Shown: positions 11,201 through 21,723 of the stretch, one piece after another
How the letters are laid out: the number at the start of each line of letters is the position of its first letter
How positions within the stretch are numbered: the stretch's first letter is position 1
NCBI GenBank assembly: GCA_031763025.1
Contig: JASSKH010000005.1
Coordinates: 18,442,128 to 18,506,127, forward strand
DNA: 64,000 bases
Source of the DNA: Macrocystis pyrifera
Lineage: Eukaryota > Sar > Phaeophyceae > Laminariales > Laminariaceae
Direction of reading: 5' to 3'
Position numbers and translations under genes: made by a program
Notes under the pieces: model-generated
The model's input: the letters and a program-made list of their open reading frames with translations, nothing else
Databases searched by the model: none
What the model was told of the DNA's origin: nothing

Positions 11201-14200
11201 ATGTTTTTTTGTTTTCGCCCTTCTTCGTACGTGTGTATCTTGTTTTATATAGGGTGTACACATCATACCATGGACACGTTTTGGTCTTATTTGGTTGCAC
11301 GTGGTATGGGATGTTATCCCATGGCTCGATCACAGCGTTTCCTTGCGTACTGGTACTGCGCCTACAATTTTGTGCTTGTATTCCATGCAGACGCGTTTTT
11401 CTTCAGTCTGTTTTGTGACGACGGGGAAAAATGGTCAAAATCAGGGAAATGAACTTGTGTGAGAACATTATCATCATGATCATAATCATTATCAATATCA
11501 TAATCATTATCACCCTCGGTCTGTCAGGTGTGCTGAAGAACCCGCTAAAAATACTGCTACAGCCACCATTAAGAACCGATTACTGCCAGTTCATACAGTA
11601 GGAGCCAATCAGTCACGATATCGTACTCGTACCAGGATATCATGTACCAGATATCATACAGAGCAGCAGGTTTAGAATTTTTCTGTCAACGCGCAGCATC
11701 TCGGGCTTAAGACATCCAAACTTCACCTCCACAACCTCCACAGCGATGCCCCCACACGATCATTAGCGACTGCACATCACCGCAACCTCATGAATGAACC
11801 CCGTACACGACTACTGATAATAGCGATCCCACCATGAGGCATGCCACACCCTTAAGAGTATGTCTCTTCCGGTAGTCTATACGATTGCCAACCCCACCAC
11901 GAAGTCCCACCGCATCAAAAACGCCTGCTTACAATATCCTCCTACGTCTCACCTTGCTGTCATGGGTTGCTTCGTTCTCTCCCATCCTGGGCGTCATGAT
12001 GAGCCTCACCGCCCCTTCCCAGTCCTCCTTGAGCATCGCCAGGCCTACCTCGCTCGTCGGCGCCCCCCCCGACCCGAAGCGCTGAAGCCCGAAATAATTA
12101 ATAAACCCTCGCTCCCGGACCCATGCACACCGGCGGTCGATCGTCTCTCGCAGCTTCATCCCCTTCTCCAAAATGGCCGCCTCTAGTATTTCCTCCTGTG
12201 ATTCGCTACCCCCGTCCGCCGACACGACTCCTTCGGCGACCGCGGAACCTTCCGCGGAACGTTCTCCGGCGCCGTTCTCTGGGCGTGATTGGTGGTTGTC
12301 ACCGGCGGTGGGGCTGTCGCCGGGAAGCGTGAGGTTTCTGAGGACGATCCCGAAGCGGTTGCCGGAAAGGTTCCCGAGCTTAAGCGGCTCCGACACGTAC
12401 GAGAAGTTTCCGAGGAGGACGATGGCGCCCTGCGCTCTCAGAGAAAAAGCGGCGTTAAGACACGGGTGGAGGTAACGAAAAACAAAAAAATAAACAAACG
12501 ATAACGATAACAATAACAGGGCTCTTCACGGCTCATGACCCGACTCGCGGGTCGGGCGAAGAACTTTTCGAAATCTCACGGGTCGGGTCGGGTCGGGTCA
12601 GGTCGAGTCAGGAAGTTTTCTGATTCTCACGGATCGGGTCGGGTCACCCTTACCCGACCCGACTCGGCCTGATCCGCGAGGTTTTCGATCCCATCTGTTA
12701 ACAGCCTTGAAAATAAGAAAGGGCGAAGCAGCAGTAACATAAGAGCAGATTGTCAGGGGTCGCTCAAAGAGGTGTGACTGTTAAGCATACAGGGCAAGAC
12801 CAGCAACATGGCCACATGGTCACGGACATAGCGCTGTGTCAAGGACTATTAATAGGATTCCAGGTGATTCCGCGAGGCTAAAAGGAACGATTGGGCATGT
12901 GCGCGCGTTTCTTGCAGCCGCGTATTGCTGCCCATTAAACAAAACAAAACAAAAAATGTCCGACATGAAACCCGGGGATAGGAACAGGATGTCCCCTGGC
13001 GATCACGAGTTTTAACCGTCCGGCAAACATATATACACCATGGTGTGATACTCTCTCCGTATGAGGCTCTCTCACTCTTGAATTCAAGGTGTTGCTGGCT
13101 TCAAACACATGATCGGAGGCGCACGACACGATCGAAGATGCACACTAAAATGAACCCTTTTGTGTACCTGGTACATGCATAGAACACAAATTATCCTACA
13201 CTAATTCACAGTATTTTGTCCCCAATATGGTTAGTGCCGTTCGAAAGGGCGTAAAATGCATACGAAATATCCCCACAACGCCTTCGAGGCGGCGGCGGCG
13301 GCGGCGACGGCAGCTGACCTGGAAGGAACCTAAGGGCCGGTTGAAGGTCCTGAGCTCTTCTATGGTCTTCCTCTTCACCGTGCACCACTGGGACGTGACG
13401 CCTCGCTTGTCTTTCGTGCCTGCATACCCCACAATCTTGCCCGAAAACCGGAAGAGTTTGGATATGCGGCTAACTGCTCCCATCTGCAAGGTCAAGTTAA
13501 GTGAACAGGCAATGGCACCAAGATCATTTACTTTCAAGCCCAGCCCGAAGCGTACCCATGGTACCACTCCGCAAGAAGGAGTTCGGTCATCCTCTACGCC
13601 TCGCTTTCAACACTAACATCAACAGCATGAGCGACCATATGAGCAATCATATGAGCAATATGAGCAACCATATGAGCAACCATATGAGCAATATGAACAA
13701 CCGTATGAGAAATTTGAGCAACAAAAAACAGGAAGATTCAAAGAACAGATAAGGAGTCACACAAACGTACTACCATACCATGGGTCGACGAATCTCACAA
13801 CGACAAAGCCAACAACCGTCTAGCAAAATGTATCGGTTGACGATATGTCCGTTGACGGATAGCCACGAGCGCAACAACCCTCCCTGTAGCCAAATACTAC
13901 CCTGGGCGGAAATTTAAGGCACGTTTAGTAGTCATGTTAATGTCTAAAAGTTCCGTGTATTTCCGACCATAGTATCGGTTGACGATATATCGGTTGACGA
14001 TGTGTCCGTTGACGATATGTCGGTTGACGATGTGTCGGACATGACGGACAGCCGACAACGAAATCCCCGCACTAAAACTACTGCATATATGTATTAATAG
14101 TACGTATGAAACTACAGTACCTCGTATTAAATAGACCCTCATCCTCTAACCGCAGGCAACGATAGCATCCAGCTACCTTGCGTCATGCTTTGCAACCAAT

Positions 14201-17200
14201 TCAAGCAGAAGGACCTGCTGGGAAAGGTCAAGGCTAGAGTACCGTATGTTCATGGCTGGGATGGGAGGGGTGGGGGGTGGACCAGGGGAGGGGGAGTAAA
14301 AGAGGTTTGATGGTCGATATCCGCACAGCCGACCCCATCGAACACAATTTTCGGCTGGCCGCTCACCGTGTCGCTGTTCTCCTTGTACAGCACGAAGCGG
14401 CAGAACTCAGGCCTGTCCGCAGGCCACGCCCAGCGCCCCCCCGCCGCCCCCCCCTCCGCGAGGTCTCCCCTCCTCCTCTTGTTGCTACCCTTGCGCCAGT
14501 CCGGCTTCATCTTCAGCTCCACACACTTGGGTCCGTTCGGGTTCGCTTTGGCGACCACAGTAGCCGTCTCCACCTTCTTGCCCTCAACACCACCTTTCTC
14601 CTCCTTCTCTTCCGAAGAAGGTTTGGCCGCATCTGCTGCCTTTGCTGCGTCCGTGCTGCCACAGACCTCGTCCGTCTTGTCGCCTCCTTCAGCGCTTGGC
14701 GCGGTCGCTTGGGTGGGAGCGACACCCTCAGAAGCGTCGGCGGGTTCCACAGCCCCAGGCGGTGGTGCCACAGGCTCATCGACGGTTACGGCGAGTAGGT
14801 ACCTGCTAAGGTTTTTCTTGAGGAGGCCGTAGACCTAAGGCAGTACAATCACGGGGTCGGGGGGGGGGGGGGGGGGGGGGGGGTCGTGAGAAAAAGAAGT
14901 CAATGAAGCTGCTGCAGCAACAACAAAACGTGAGCCCCTCTACAACTATTTTCTATTGCACCCACGATTTTTGGGGGGCAAACTACTTGGAATTAGTGTG
15001 GGATAATGCTTCCGCTTTAGTAGAGCTATCAGTGCAATAATAGTTAAAACGTTAACCTCGATTCAAAGTGACGAAACGGAACAAAGACGGATGCAGTAGT
15101 CAGTATCACCCACATAAAGCACATAAAACAGCCCGGCCTGGTGGGTTTTGTCAAGTGTCAAGTGTCCGAGTAAGGAGATACACGACACGCGTACACCCAA
15201 ATGCCAACAATAACTAGAAGTCGTATTGCTGTATTGCTGCACGGCCACAGTATAGTTGTACTATACCTGGTATATCATAGTTAGTGTGTTGAGACCGCAA
15301 TGCTGGTTGTTTTTGTCACCATACTATAATCAAGTCAAAATGGTTCTACAACATTTTTTTATAACGTCAACCCGTTGTTGAAGGCAGACCCATACACCTT
15401 ATCCACCTTATCTACCGTATACATCAAAGTCCTTACAAGCGCGGTATTCCTATCGACCGTCTATTACCACCCGCTGTTGTAGTGCAGGCAGGCAGGCAGG
15501 CAGGCAAGCAGGCGCGCAGCAGACCGAGTACCACCATGTTGCTTGCGTGTCGCACCACTAACTTCCTCCCGACATTGTATATACCTTCATACGAAGCACT
15601 GCATTCGGGGTACCACTTTTCCTATCCCCTTCAGACTACATATATCTTTCCAGCAGCTCGCGCTGCTTCGTCTGGGCGATGGTATTTTCATTAATCTGCG
15701 TCCTGTCTTTTTCCTTGCCTATAACCTCTTTTCTGTTGCAGAAATGGTCCCACTCTAATTCCAAGTGTTTTGGGCCCGAAGAAGGTGAAAGGGGTCGTAG
15801 TTCCCCTACAAAGTCTACTCGTAACTACGAGTACAGCAGTAGTAGTTAAATTTCTGTCCGGGAATGTAAGCTCCGCTTGATCTTCATAGATGTTCATACA
15901 TATTCAGAGCAGAGTCCAAACGGGCATTTTACTGGACTAAGAAGTCGTAGCGCTTCCCTCCCTCAAGTGAACTGGCTTTATGTGCATGCAACGCTTGGGG
16001 TATACTGTGCCCCAAATGATACCCGCCAGCTAATCGCTAGGTGCTTGCTCAAGGAGCTCGTTCAACGGCGGAAACACTTTCAGCGGTGTGCTTATGTGCA
16101 CGTGAGTACCGCACCTGTGTCCGAGTGGTCTTGTCGCTGGATGGAAGAGTAAGAGTACGCTTGTCCCTGCCGCGCACGCAAATGCCTTCCAACACAAAAG
16201 CCTCCACCTGGGAAACCCCGGGGATAAATCAAGGGAAGGTTAAGGCTTCAGTGTGTGCAAGGGCGGATGTGTCGGCAAACACGAACAAACATACCTCAGA
16301 ACACAGAAACCGGCTCACGCGGACTATCAAGACAATACGGGGCAATACTTTATCATCCCCTCGAGATGATACCGTAATAAATAGTTCAAGCAGCAGCCAC
16401 AAAAGGTGGAAACGCTTCGGCGAGAAGAAAGCAATTAAACGTCAAAGTTTGACGTTCATATATCAATTTATCCTGGTGCGGATACACATACACCGACTTC
16501 CTCTCGCTGGTCGTTATGGCTTTCGTTTTAAGGTTGCATAGCCTCCTCAAAAGGGATTGTGGGTCTTTCGTTTTTTTTCAGCTGCCCAAAACGTCTTGAA
16601 ATTTTATCTCGCGTCACCCCACGTCTGGATACCTCCGAAGGGAAACCTTGGATACTACTTTAGTACGAACCAGGTATGCATTGGTCTTGATTGGTGGCGA
16701 TATTTGCGGATGAACGAGACGGCCGCCCTAGGTCCGAGACCCACCATGAGCCCCGTCCATCAACACCCTGGGTGTCAATCACAAGATACAGGGTAACACG
16801 CCTGGACGCAGGTGTTCGGAAGAGCCCTTTCTAAGGCCGGCACGGGACGACCCTTGCTCTTTTCGATTAAAAAAATCGAGCTATCCGAACGCATAAATGT
16901 CAATATGTCCTGTATGCGTGTGCATTAGCACTTACAATGATACACTACGTAGCATACGCGCCACTCTTTTGCCGTGGTCTCGGTTTGACCAAGCCACTCT
17001 ATCGCTACACACATCGTACATCTTGACCAGGGATGCGCCAAAGGAAAATAGCGCGACCCCCCCTCGCCCACCACCCCGACCAGCCCAGCTGACCTTGGCA
17101 GTGACCTCCTCCCCCAGCACTGGCAGCAGCGTCTGAGCGCCGACTTTGACGAGCAGCTTCACTTCCTCCTCCTCTTCCTTCGTTCTGGCCTCCTCCTCTT

Positions 17201-20200
17201 CTTTTTTTCTGGTTTCCTCCTCCTCTTCCTTCTTTCTGGCTTCCTCCTCTTTCTTACCCTCCTCATCGCCCTCATCCCCTTCTCCACCACCACCCTTCTC
17301 CCCCCCATCTTTGTCCCCGCCTCCTTCTTCCGTCAAACCCGTCTCAGCCACGGCCGACGACGCCGCCCGAGCAGCTGGAGCAGTGGTGGGCTGCTGCTGC
17401 GGCGCATTAGGGAGACGGTCACGCCGAGAGTACTCGATAGGCCTGAGGAGCCCAGGAAAGTCTGTGCCCTTGCAGACATCACCATCGGGGGAAACCTTCG
17501 TTCAGACACGAGTATTATGTGAAGAGCCGTTGCACGGGGATAAGGAGGGGAAGGACAGGGGGGGGGGCGTCAGTGGGGGGCTAGGGTTGGGCTGGAAGAG
17601 TTCACATGTCAGACATATCACCGATCCCCAGTTCATGATCTAGATCATTCAGGGCAGACAGATAGATCTATTTCTGATCTGTATGATCTAGCTCGTGTTG
17701 CCGGGTGGGAGTCGTATAACAAAAATCTGCACGGTCTTTCCTGGGTTGGATCTGTACTTTAGCAGCTGGCGTAAAGCTTCCCATTCAGGCGAACTTTCTC
17801 AGACGTGCCCGAATAAAAATATCCTTTTCTTATGAGGTGGGTTTCGTTACGAAACTGTAAGGGATTTTCACTCGACGGTGAGATTATTTTCGCCTTCGGG
17901 AAACGGCGGCCACCACTCCGACCCGAAACTCTCTAACCCCGACCCCCACCCTAACCAGAGAGAGGCCAGCTTGATTGGTGTGCCAGCCGGTCGTTGTGCT
18001 TGGGAAGGCTCAATTTGCTGTTCGGGCACTCTAAGGAAGTTCGCCTGAGCGAGCAGATCTACTCGATATCGTACTTTACAGGTCCAGCACACTCTTCACA
18101 GTGGCAGGTTAGGGATCTAGATGATATACCTGTAGATGGTCTATATGTAGATGATCTATCTGATACGTCCCATGTGTGGGAGAATTTGGGGCGAGGCGTT
18201 ACGTTGATGAAGGGCGGGGGGGGGGTATACTCATTATCATGCATGGCCGTAGTCGCATGACTATAGACCCTCGCATCCCTACAATGCGGGGGCGGAGAAA
18301 ATCGGGGTTTCGCCGACCAGACAGACATTGCTTGAACCAAGTTCGAAGCGCCGTGAGGTATTCGGCGAGTCATGAAGGGCAGCTGCATCCTACTGTTACG
18401 GGGGACCATAGTTAATAGGACCAAATATTGTTTGTAAAAATAGGGAGATATATAGGTTTTTTTGTGTACCGTAGGTCCTATTTACCATGGTCCTCCGTAA
18501 TAAGAACCGCTTGTGAGACGCACTTTCTTGCATATGGATGGCAGCGTCGAAATGTTTTTTTTTTTTTTTCCGGTGAGGACACTTCCACAGACAGCAATTA
18601 TGTTGTTACGTAACTGCCTCGTGGGCGCCTTAGGTGAAGGACGGGGGGGGGGGGTGATAGCTTATGATGGCATCAGAATAAGACGGAAATCCTTGCCAGC
18701 GGCGGCGAAGTGTTGTTTGAAAGGAATACGTGTACCATATATTTCGTACTCGTGCGGGAAATTGACTCAGTTCTTCGCGTGGTGTCTGTTTCGCTTTTTG
18801 TTGCTTTTTCGGAGCGCATCGATTCCATCACCTGCCTCGTGGGCGCCTTAGGTGAAGGAGGGGGGGGGGGGGGTGATAGCTTATGATGGCATCAGAATAA
18901 GACGGAAATCCTTGCCAGCGGCGGCGAAGTGTTGTTTGAAAGGAATACGTGTACCAGATATTTCGTACTCGTGCGGGAAATTGACTCAGTTCTTCGCGTG
19001 GAATCTGTTTCGCCTTTTGTTGCTTTTTCGGCGCGCATCGATTCCATCACCTCCTTAACAACCATCGGACTAGATAGAAGCCCTCGTAACCGTTGCAAGA
19101 ATCAGCATGGCTACCCTGCATCAATTAATATGCACAAATTGTTGAAGTACCTCATCAGCCGCGACGTATTCAGCCCAGCCGCTGCACACGGACATCGACA
19201 TTAACCTCGCCATGCGCATGCAAACATCTTGTTCCTGGGCATACATAAGATGTCGGTGCCTGGTATTCATAGTAGTACTTTCTACTAATAGACGAACGTA
19301 GCATGAGCCGCCGGTACGTTTGAAAGCTTTTGAAAGCCTTTGAAGGCCTTTGAAGGCGTTTGAAGGCAGCCACGGTCGATGATGAAGAATGATCACATCA
19401 TGTAATACCATACCATACCATACCATGTCACAGGCAGACAGACAGACAGACAGACAGACAGACCCACCTCGTGCACGATGAAGTCCGAATAGCGCTGTTT
19501 TAGCACCCCAGAAAAGCTAGTGTCGCTCTGCGATAAAAAGTGCGTGATGCCCACCGTCGGTTCCGTGGCCTTAGCGCCTGAGAAAGGACAGGGGGACAGC
19601 AGGACAGCAACAGGAAACGCGCCAGTCAGTGCATCGCTTCGACAAATACCTTCATAGAATCGCTACAGCAGTATGGTCTTATCTACTTGAACGTGGGGGG
19701 TGTTGTGTTATTCCTTTGGCCGATTCGAGATCCGTAAATTTAGACATCCAGTTGTCGAGTTTAACGCTGATATCTGCCGCTAATACTCGATACACACTAC
19801 GGCACTGCTATCGGTCACGCGTCCAAGTTTTTTCTCGAGATTGACTGCATTCTTGTACAAATTCGTCACTCGTGCAATACAATCAAGTCTAATTTTTATA
19901 AACACAATCAAGTCTTCGTGGAATCTGACACGCCCGGCAAAAAAACCTATGAGCAGGTATATCTGGTATGCGTTAGAGGACAATTGAAAAAAAAAGAAGA
20001 GTAGAAAAACAAAAATAAATAACAAGGGTGTTTGCGAAAGAACCGATTATGGTTGGGTCGAGAACCACAGGCTATTCACCAAACCAAAACAGAATCGGGT
20101 TCGAAACTGCTTGCGAGAACCCAAAACGATCATTTCGGTTTTGAACTGGAAACAAAAATTCTAGGAATTTGGAATACAGCAAAAACAGACAAATAACGAA

Positions 20201-21723
20201 ATGAAAGTACGAAAAATGGAACACCAACGGCTTCGTGCGAGATGCTGCTCGCTGCTGCTCGCTGCTGCTGCTGTGTGGCTCGCTGCGTGTGTGTATGCTC
20301 TGTGCTCTATGGCAGTCATGCGAAGAGTGTCAATCGTTGCAACTGGGGCCCGTTGTGCAGTGCGTGCGTAGGCGTGCTGTGTGTGGGTGTGCGTGTGGTG
20401 CGGTAACACGCCCCACAGTCCAGAGTACCGCTACTTTGTTGCCGCAGCGAAAACAAGCAGCGCAGCAGAGCAACAACTTCAGCAGCAATCTACAACGCAC
20501 ACGGCGCAGTAAACGATGTTGAAGCTGCACCCTGCCAGCCCTCCGCCGCATACGGCCGCATGACTTTGCCGGCCTTCGCGGGGGCCTCGCTTTGACACGG
20601 ACTCGCCAAACGGGCCGTGCGCTAGGTTAGATAGCTTGGTGGTGTGAGGCAACCCATGTATCATGCCTCCCTCCTTCTGGCTGCTGGGGTACGCTGTGCG
20701 TATGAGTACGTGACGTAGACGACTATGGATTCTTGCTAAATATGATGTTTACATTCGCCCGGGGCAACTTGGGGTTATCCCCGCCAATAAATTTATGATC
20801 CTAACCGAAACCCCAGAAGCCAAACCCTATCCGAATTTTTTGGGGAGATATGGGCCATACCAGCCGATTTTGGGTCCTTATTTTGGGAAGTTGATTTTTT
20901 TTTGGGATCGGGAGAGAATAGAAATAGGCCAAACCAAACCAAAATCTGAACGTCGCGAACACCATATCCTAAAAGGTATCCAAGGTAAGACAACAGCCTG
21001 TACTAGAAGACCTTCCACAGATGACGTTTGGCTTATGGCTTCCCTTACGCTAATATCTTCTTATGCACCGGACGGCGGCAAAGGGGACGGATCAAAATAA
21101 TGGGCGTATCATGGGATTGGGCCAACACCTCAGACCTGGCTCACCACTTACGACATATCAGGTACCTGGTATACTTTAAGTGTTTAATACCCGTACTACA
21201 CGAACCTTCTGCGATCATTTCACTCCAACCTTAGTGTACTACCTGGTAGTGTTTAGCATGAAAAGTTTATTGAAGGGCTGGCTACCTGTAGTTTCGGTAG
21301 AATATAGGTGGGGCACACATCAACACCAGCCCCAACCACTAAATACTGCCCGGCTCTATACACATCAATGCGTACGTAGATATACAATCCTCCCCCGCTC
21401 CCCGGTGGTCCATGACGCCGTCCACGCCTCTTACCCATCAGCGCCAAAGTGTCTCCTGTGGGCTCAGCAGGTCTGCGGTCGTTCCAGTCAGCGCCTCCGC
21501 GGCCCCCCGAACGCCCTCTGCCTCCTTCACCACCGCCTCTCCCCCCCCCCCCCCCCTCCAGCCCGCCGCCCTCCAGCCCACACGGCCTCCGCTGCGACCG
21601 CCTCGCCCCCCTGCCTCCCCCGTTACCCCCACCCCTCCACTGGCCGCCGCCGCGACCGCCACTGCCTCCTCGGAAGCCTCTCCCCCCCCCCCTACCCCTG
21701 AATCCGCGACCTCGCCCTTCCAT
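5282..21723 (-). CDS. PUS7: PUS7/TruD-family pseudouridine synthase, 10 coding exons
   Basis: This is a eukaryotic PUS7/TruD-type enzyme, known to convert uridine to pseudouridine in tRNA and mRNA. Coding exons on the minus strand are 21723-21435, 19577-19468, 17495-17094, 14834-14367, 13483-13319, 12429-11953, 9712-9549, 8645-8292, 6757-6626 and 5948-5282. Each has GT-AG borders, phases match at all nine junctions, and the sum is 3228 nt (1075 residues). Family motifs appear in order: VGITHFLSQ and [17 protein letters not shown] (exon 2), [10 protein letters not shown] (exon 4), [14 protein letters not shown] with predicted catalytic Asp448 (exon 5), [18 protein letters not shown] and NYFGLQRFG (exon 6), [15 protein letters not shown] across exons 7/8, [14 protein letters not shown] across exons 8/9, and [20 protein letters not shown] (exon 10). 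Oddities are an RGG-rich N terminus (exon 1), a Lys/Glu tract in exon 3, and Ala-rich and acidic insertions in exon 10, making it much longer than human PUS7 (about 660 residues). Exon 1 is the least certain exon because it has no family motif. Confidence 0.93.
5949..6625 (-). other. PUS7 intron 9
   Basis: A 677-bp intron with donor GTATGT and acceptor TTCTCGCAG. Nothing recognisable is seen inside. Confidence 0.6.
7378..7482 (+). mobile_element. Miniature inverted-repeat element, 105 bp
   Basis: Ends TTACGAGGGGCC and GGTCCCCCGTAA, flanked by TA on both sides. The family interior (CCAAATATTGTTAGTAAAAA) is intact. Confidence 0.92.
7775..7881 (-). mobile_element. Miniature inverted-repeat element, 107 bp
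   Basis: Opposite orientation to its neighbours; ends TTGCGGGGGTCC and GGACCCCCGTAT with TA on each side. Confidence 0.9.
7924..8030 (+). mobile_element. Miniature inverted-repeat element, 107 bp
   Basis: Left end TTGCGGGGGTCC shares the G variant with the copy at 7775, in opposite orientation 40 bp away. TA flanks both ends. Confidence 0.9.
8646..9548 (-). other. PUS7 intron 7
   Basis: A 903-bp intron with donor GTGAGC and acceptor CACAATAG. It contains a GTTGGATGTCC repeat (8739-8782), a GGGA repeat near 8682-8702, several poly-G runs and repeat C (8846-8905). Confidence 0.65.
8846..8905 (+). repeat. Dispersed repeat C
   Basis: TACTCATTTATTGCTTGCCT...CATCCCTTTCGAGAC resembles 43557-43625 closely. 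Its start resembles that of repeat B (G run then TACTCAT), so B and C may be related. Confidence 0.65.
10035..10125 (-). ncRNA. tRNA-like / Pol III promoter segment, possibly a SINE head or tRNA pseudogene
   Basis: On the minus strand an A-box-like GACGAAGTGGT (10124-10114) is followed 77 nt later by a B-box GGTTCGATCCC (10058-10048) inside a GGGGG-TTCGATC-CCCCT T-arm-like hairpin. The A-to-B distance exceeds that of a simple tRNA and I cannot fold a clean acceptor or anticodon arm. It could be an intron-containing or degenerate tRNA or a tRNA-derived SINE. Confidence 0.35.
10165..10376 (+). mobile_element. Miniature element interrupted by a second copy
   Basis: Outer copy: 10165-10200 plus 10310-10376 after removing the inner copy and one TA. 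Rejoined length is 105 bp, with TA at 10163-10164 and 10377-10378. Confidence 0.93.
10203..10307 (-). mobile_element. Miniature element nested in another, defining the TA duplication
   Basis: It splits the outer copy's ATTGTTAGTAAAAATAGG at TA, leaving TA at 10201-10202 and 10308-10309. The 105-bp inner copy runs in opposite orientation. Confidence 0.96.
10572..10678 (-). mobile_element. Miniature element, diverged
   Basis: The right end CATTCCCCCGTAA with TA after it is clear; the interior is heavily substituted, so this is an old copy. Confidence 0.65.
12430..13318 (-). other. PUS7 intron 5
   Basis: An 889-bp intron with donor GTCAGC and acceptor GAGCGCAG. It holds GGGTC-rich repeats (about 12540-12680), partly in inverted orientation, and a TACCTGGTA copy at 13165. 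Confidence 0.65.
13626..13735. repeat. Minisatellite, ATGAGCAA(C/T)CAT units
   Basis: Tandem units of roughly 9-12 bp built on ATGAGCAAT and ATGAGCAACCAT, arranged irregularly. Confidence 0.8.
13836..14040. repeat. Minisatellite, GTTGACGATATGTC units
   Basis: A cluster of units of about 15 bp (GGTTGACGATRTRTC) at 13976-14040, with outlying matches at 13836-13862. Confidence 0.75.
14835..17093 (-). other. PUS7 intron 3
   Basis: A 2.26-kb intron with donor GTCAGC and acceptor CCTTAG. It contains a 25-G run (14859-14883) close to the acceptor, a GGCA repeat (15486-15512) and a TACCTGGTA copy (15264). A plus-strand frame at 16041-16541 has no recognisable domain and I do not call it. Confidence 0.65.
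17630..18200 (+). repeat. Dispersed repeat D, copy 1
   Basis: It shares GTTGCCGGGTGGGAGTCGTA, TTGGATCTGTACT and GGATCTAGATGAT blocks, in the same order, with 53620-53945. About 330 bp in the middle is not shared. Confidence 0.65.
18210..18572 (+). repeat. Dispersed repeat B, interrupted copy
   Basis: It starts after a G run at TACTCATTATCATGCATGGC, continues through CCTCGCATCCCTACAATGC and GAAGCGCCGTGAGGTATTCG, is split by the miniature element at 18396-18500, and resumes to GGCAGCGTCGAAATG. Other copies are at about 4764-4856, 43634-43825, 51710-51963 and 57683-57775. Confidence 0.85.
18396..18500 (+). mobile_element. Miniature element inserted in repeat B
   Basis: 105 bp, ends TTACGGGGGACC and GGTCCTCCGTAA. 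It interrupts repeat B after CATCCTAC. The left flank reads TG instead of TA; the right flank is TA. Confidence 0.9.
18614..19053. repeat. Tandem duplication, ~218-bp unit, two copies
   Basis: Copy 1 is 18614-18831 and copy 2 is 18832-19053. They differ at a handful of positions plus the length of an internal G run (10 versus 14), so the duplication is recent. Confidence 0.95.
19435..19463. repeat. GACA microsatellite at a splice donor
   Basis: Seven GACA units abut the PUS7 exon 2 donor, so the intron begins GTGGGTCTGTCTGTC. Length changes would not alter the donor itself. Confidence 0.9.
19578..21434 (-). other. PUS7 intron 1
   Basis: A 1.86-kb intron with donor GTAAGA and acceptor TTTCTCAG. 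It holds a TACCTGGTA copy at 21163, a CTGCTG-rich stretch near 20240-20280, a GT/TG-rich stretch near 20340-20400, and no recognisable gene. Confidence 0.7.
21435..21723 (-). CDS. PUS7: PUS7 exon 1: RGG-box N-terminal domain
   Basis: The exon begins at ATG 21723 and encodes about 96 residues, mostly Arg-Gly-Gly and Gly-rich ([17 protein letters not shown]...), then [19 protein letters not shown]. It ends in G|GTAAGAG, a strong donor, leaving one base that pairs with the two-base lead of exon 2 (19577) to give [18 protein letters not shown] boxes are known RNA-binding, arginine-methylated segments; a role in substrate binding or nucleolar targeting here is inference. The high GC produces long meaningless frames on the opposite strand. 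Confidence 0.75.

Larger units (their letters stand above)
9713..11952 (-). other. PUS7 intron 6
   Basis: A 2.24-kb intron with donor GTGAGA and acceptor GCTTGCAG. It contains two miniature elements, one nested in the other (10165-10376), a third degenerate copy (10572-10678) and a tRNA-like Pol III promoter segment (about 10035-10125). Confidence 0.7.
13484..14366 (-). other. PUS7 intron 4 with two minisatellites
   Basis: An 883-bp intron with donor GTGAGC and acceptor CCTTGCAG. It contains an ATGAGCAACCAT-type array (13626-13735) and a GTTGACGATATGTC-type array (13836-14040). Confidence 0.7.
17496..19467 (-). other. PUS7 intron 2, crowded with repeats
   Basis: This intron begins with the donor GTGGGT, immediately followed by a GACA/TGTC microsatellite (19435-19463). 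It also carries a 218-bp tandem duplication (18614-19053), dispersed repeat B split by a miniature element (18210-18572), and dispersed repeat D (17630-18200). Confidence 0.75.

Noticed and set aside
16041-16541. 166-residue plus-strand frame in PUS7 intron 3
   Set aside because: No recognisable domain, no supporting splice structure and AT-rich random composition.
17146-17643. 165-residue Ser-rich plus-strand frame
   Set aside because: It is antisense to PUS7 exon 3, which has phase-consistent splice sites and family motifs.
18513-19058. Two related plus-strand frames ([21 protein letters not shown])
   Set aside because: They lie in the 218-bp tandem duplication within an intron; similarity reflects duplication, not a gene family.
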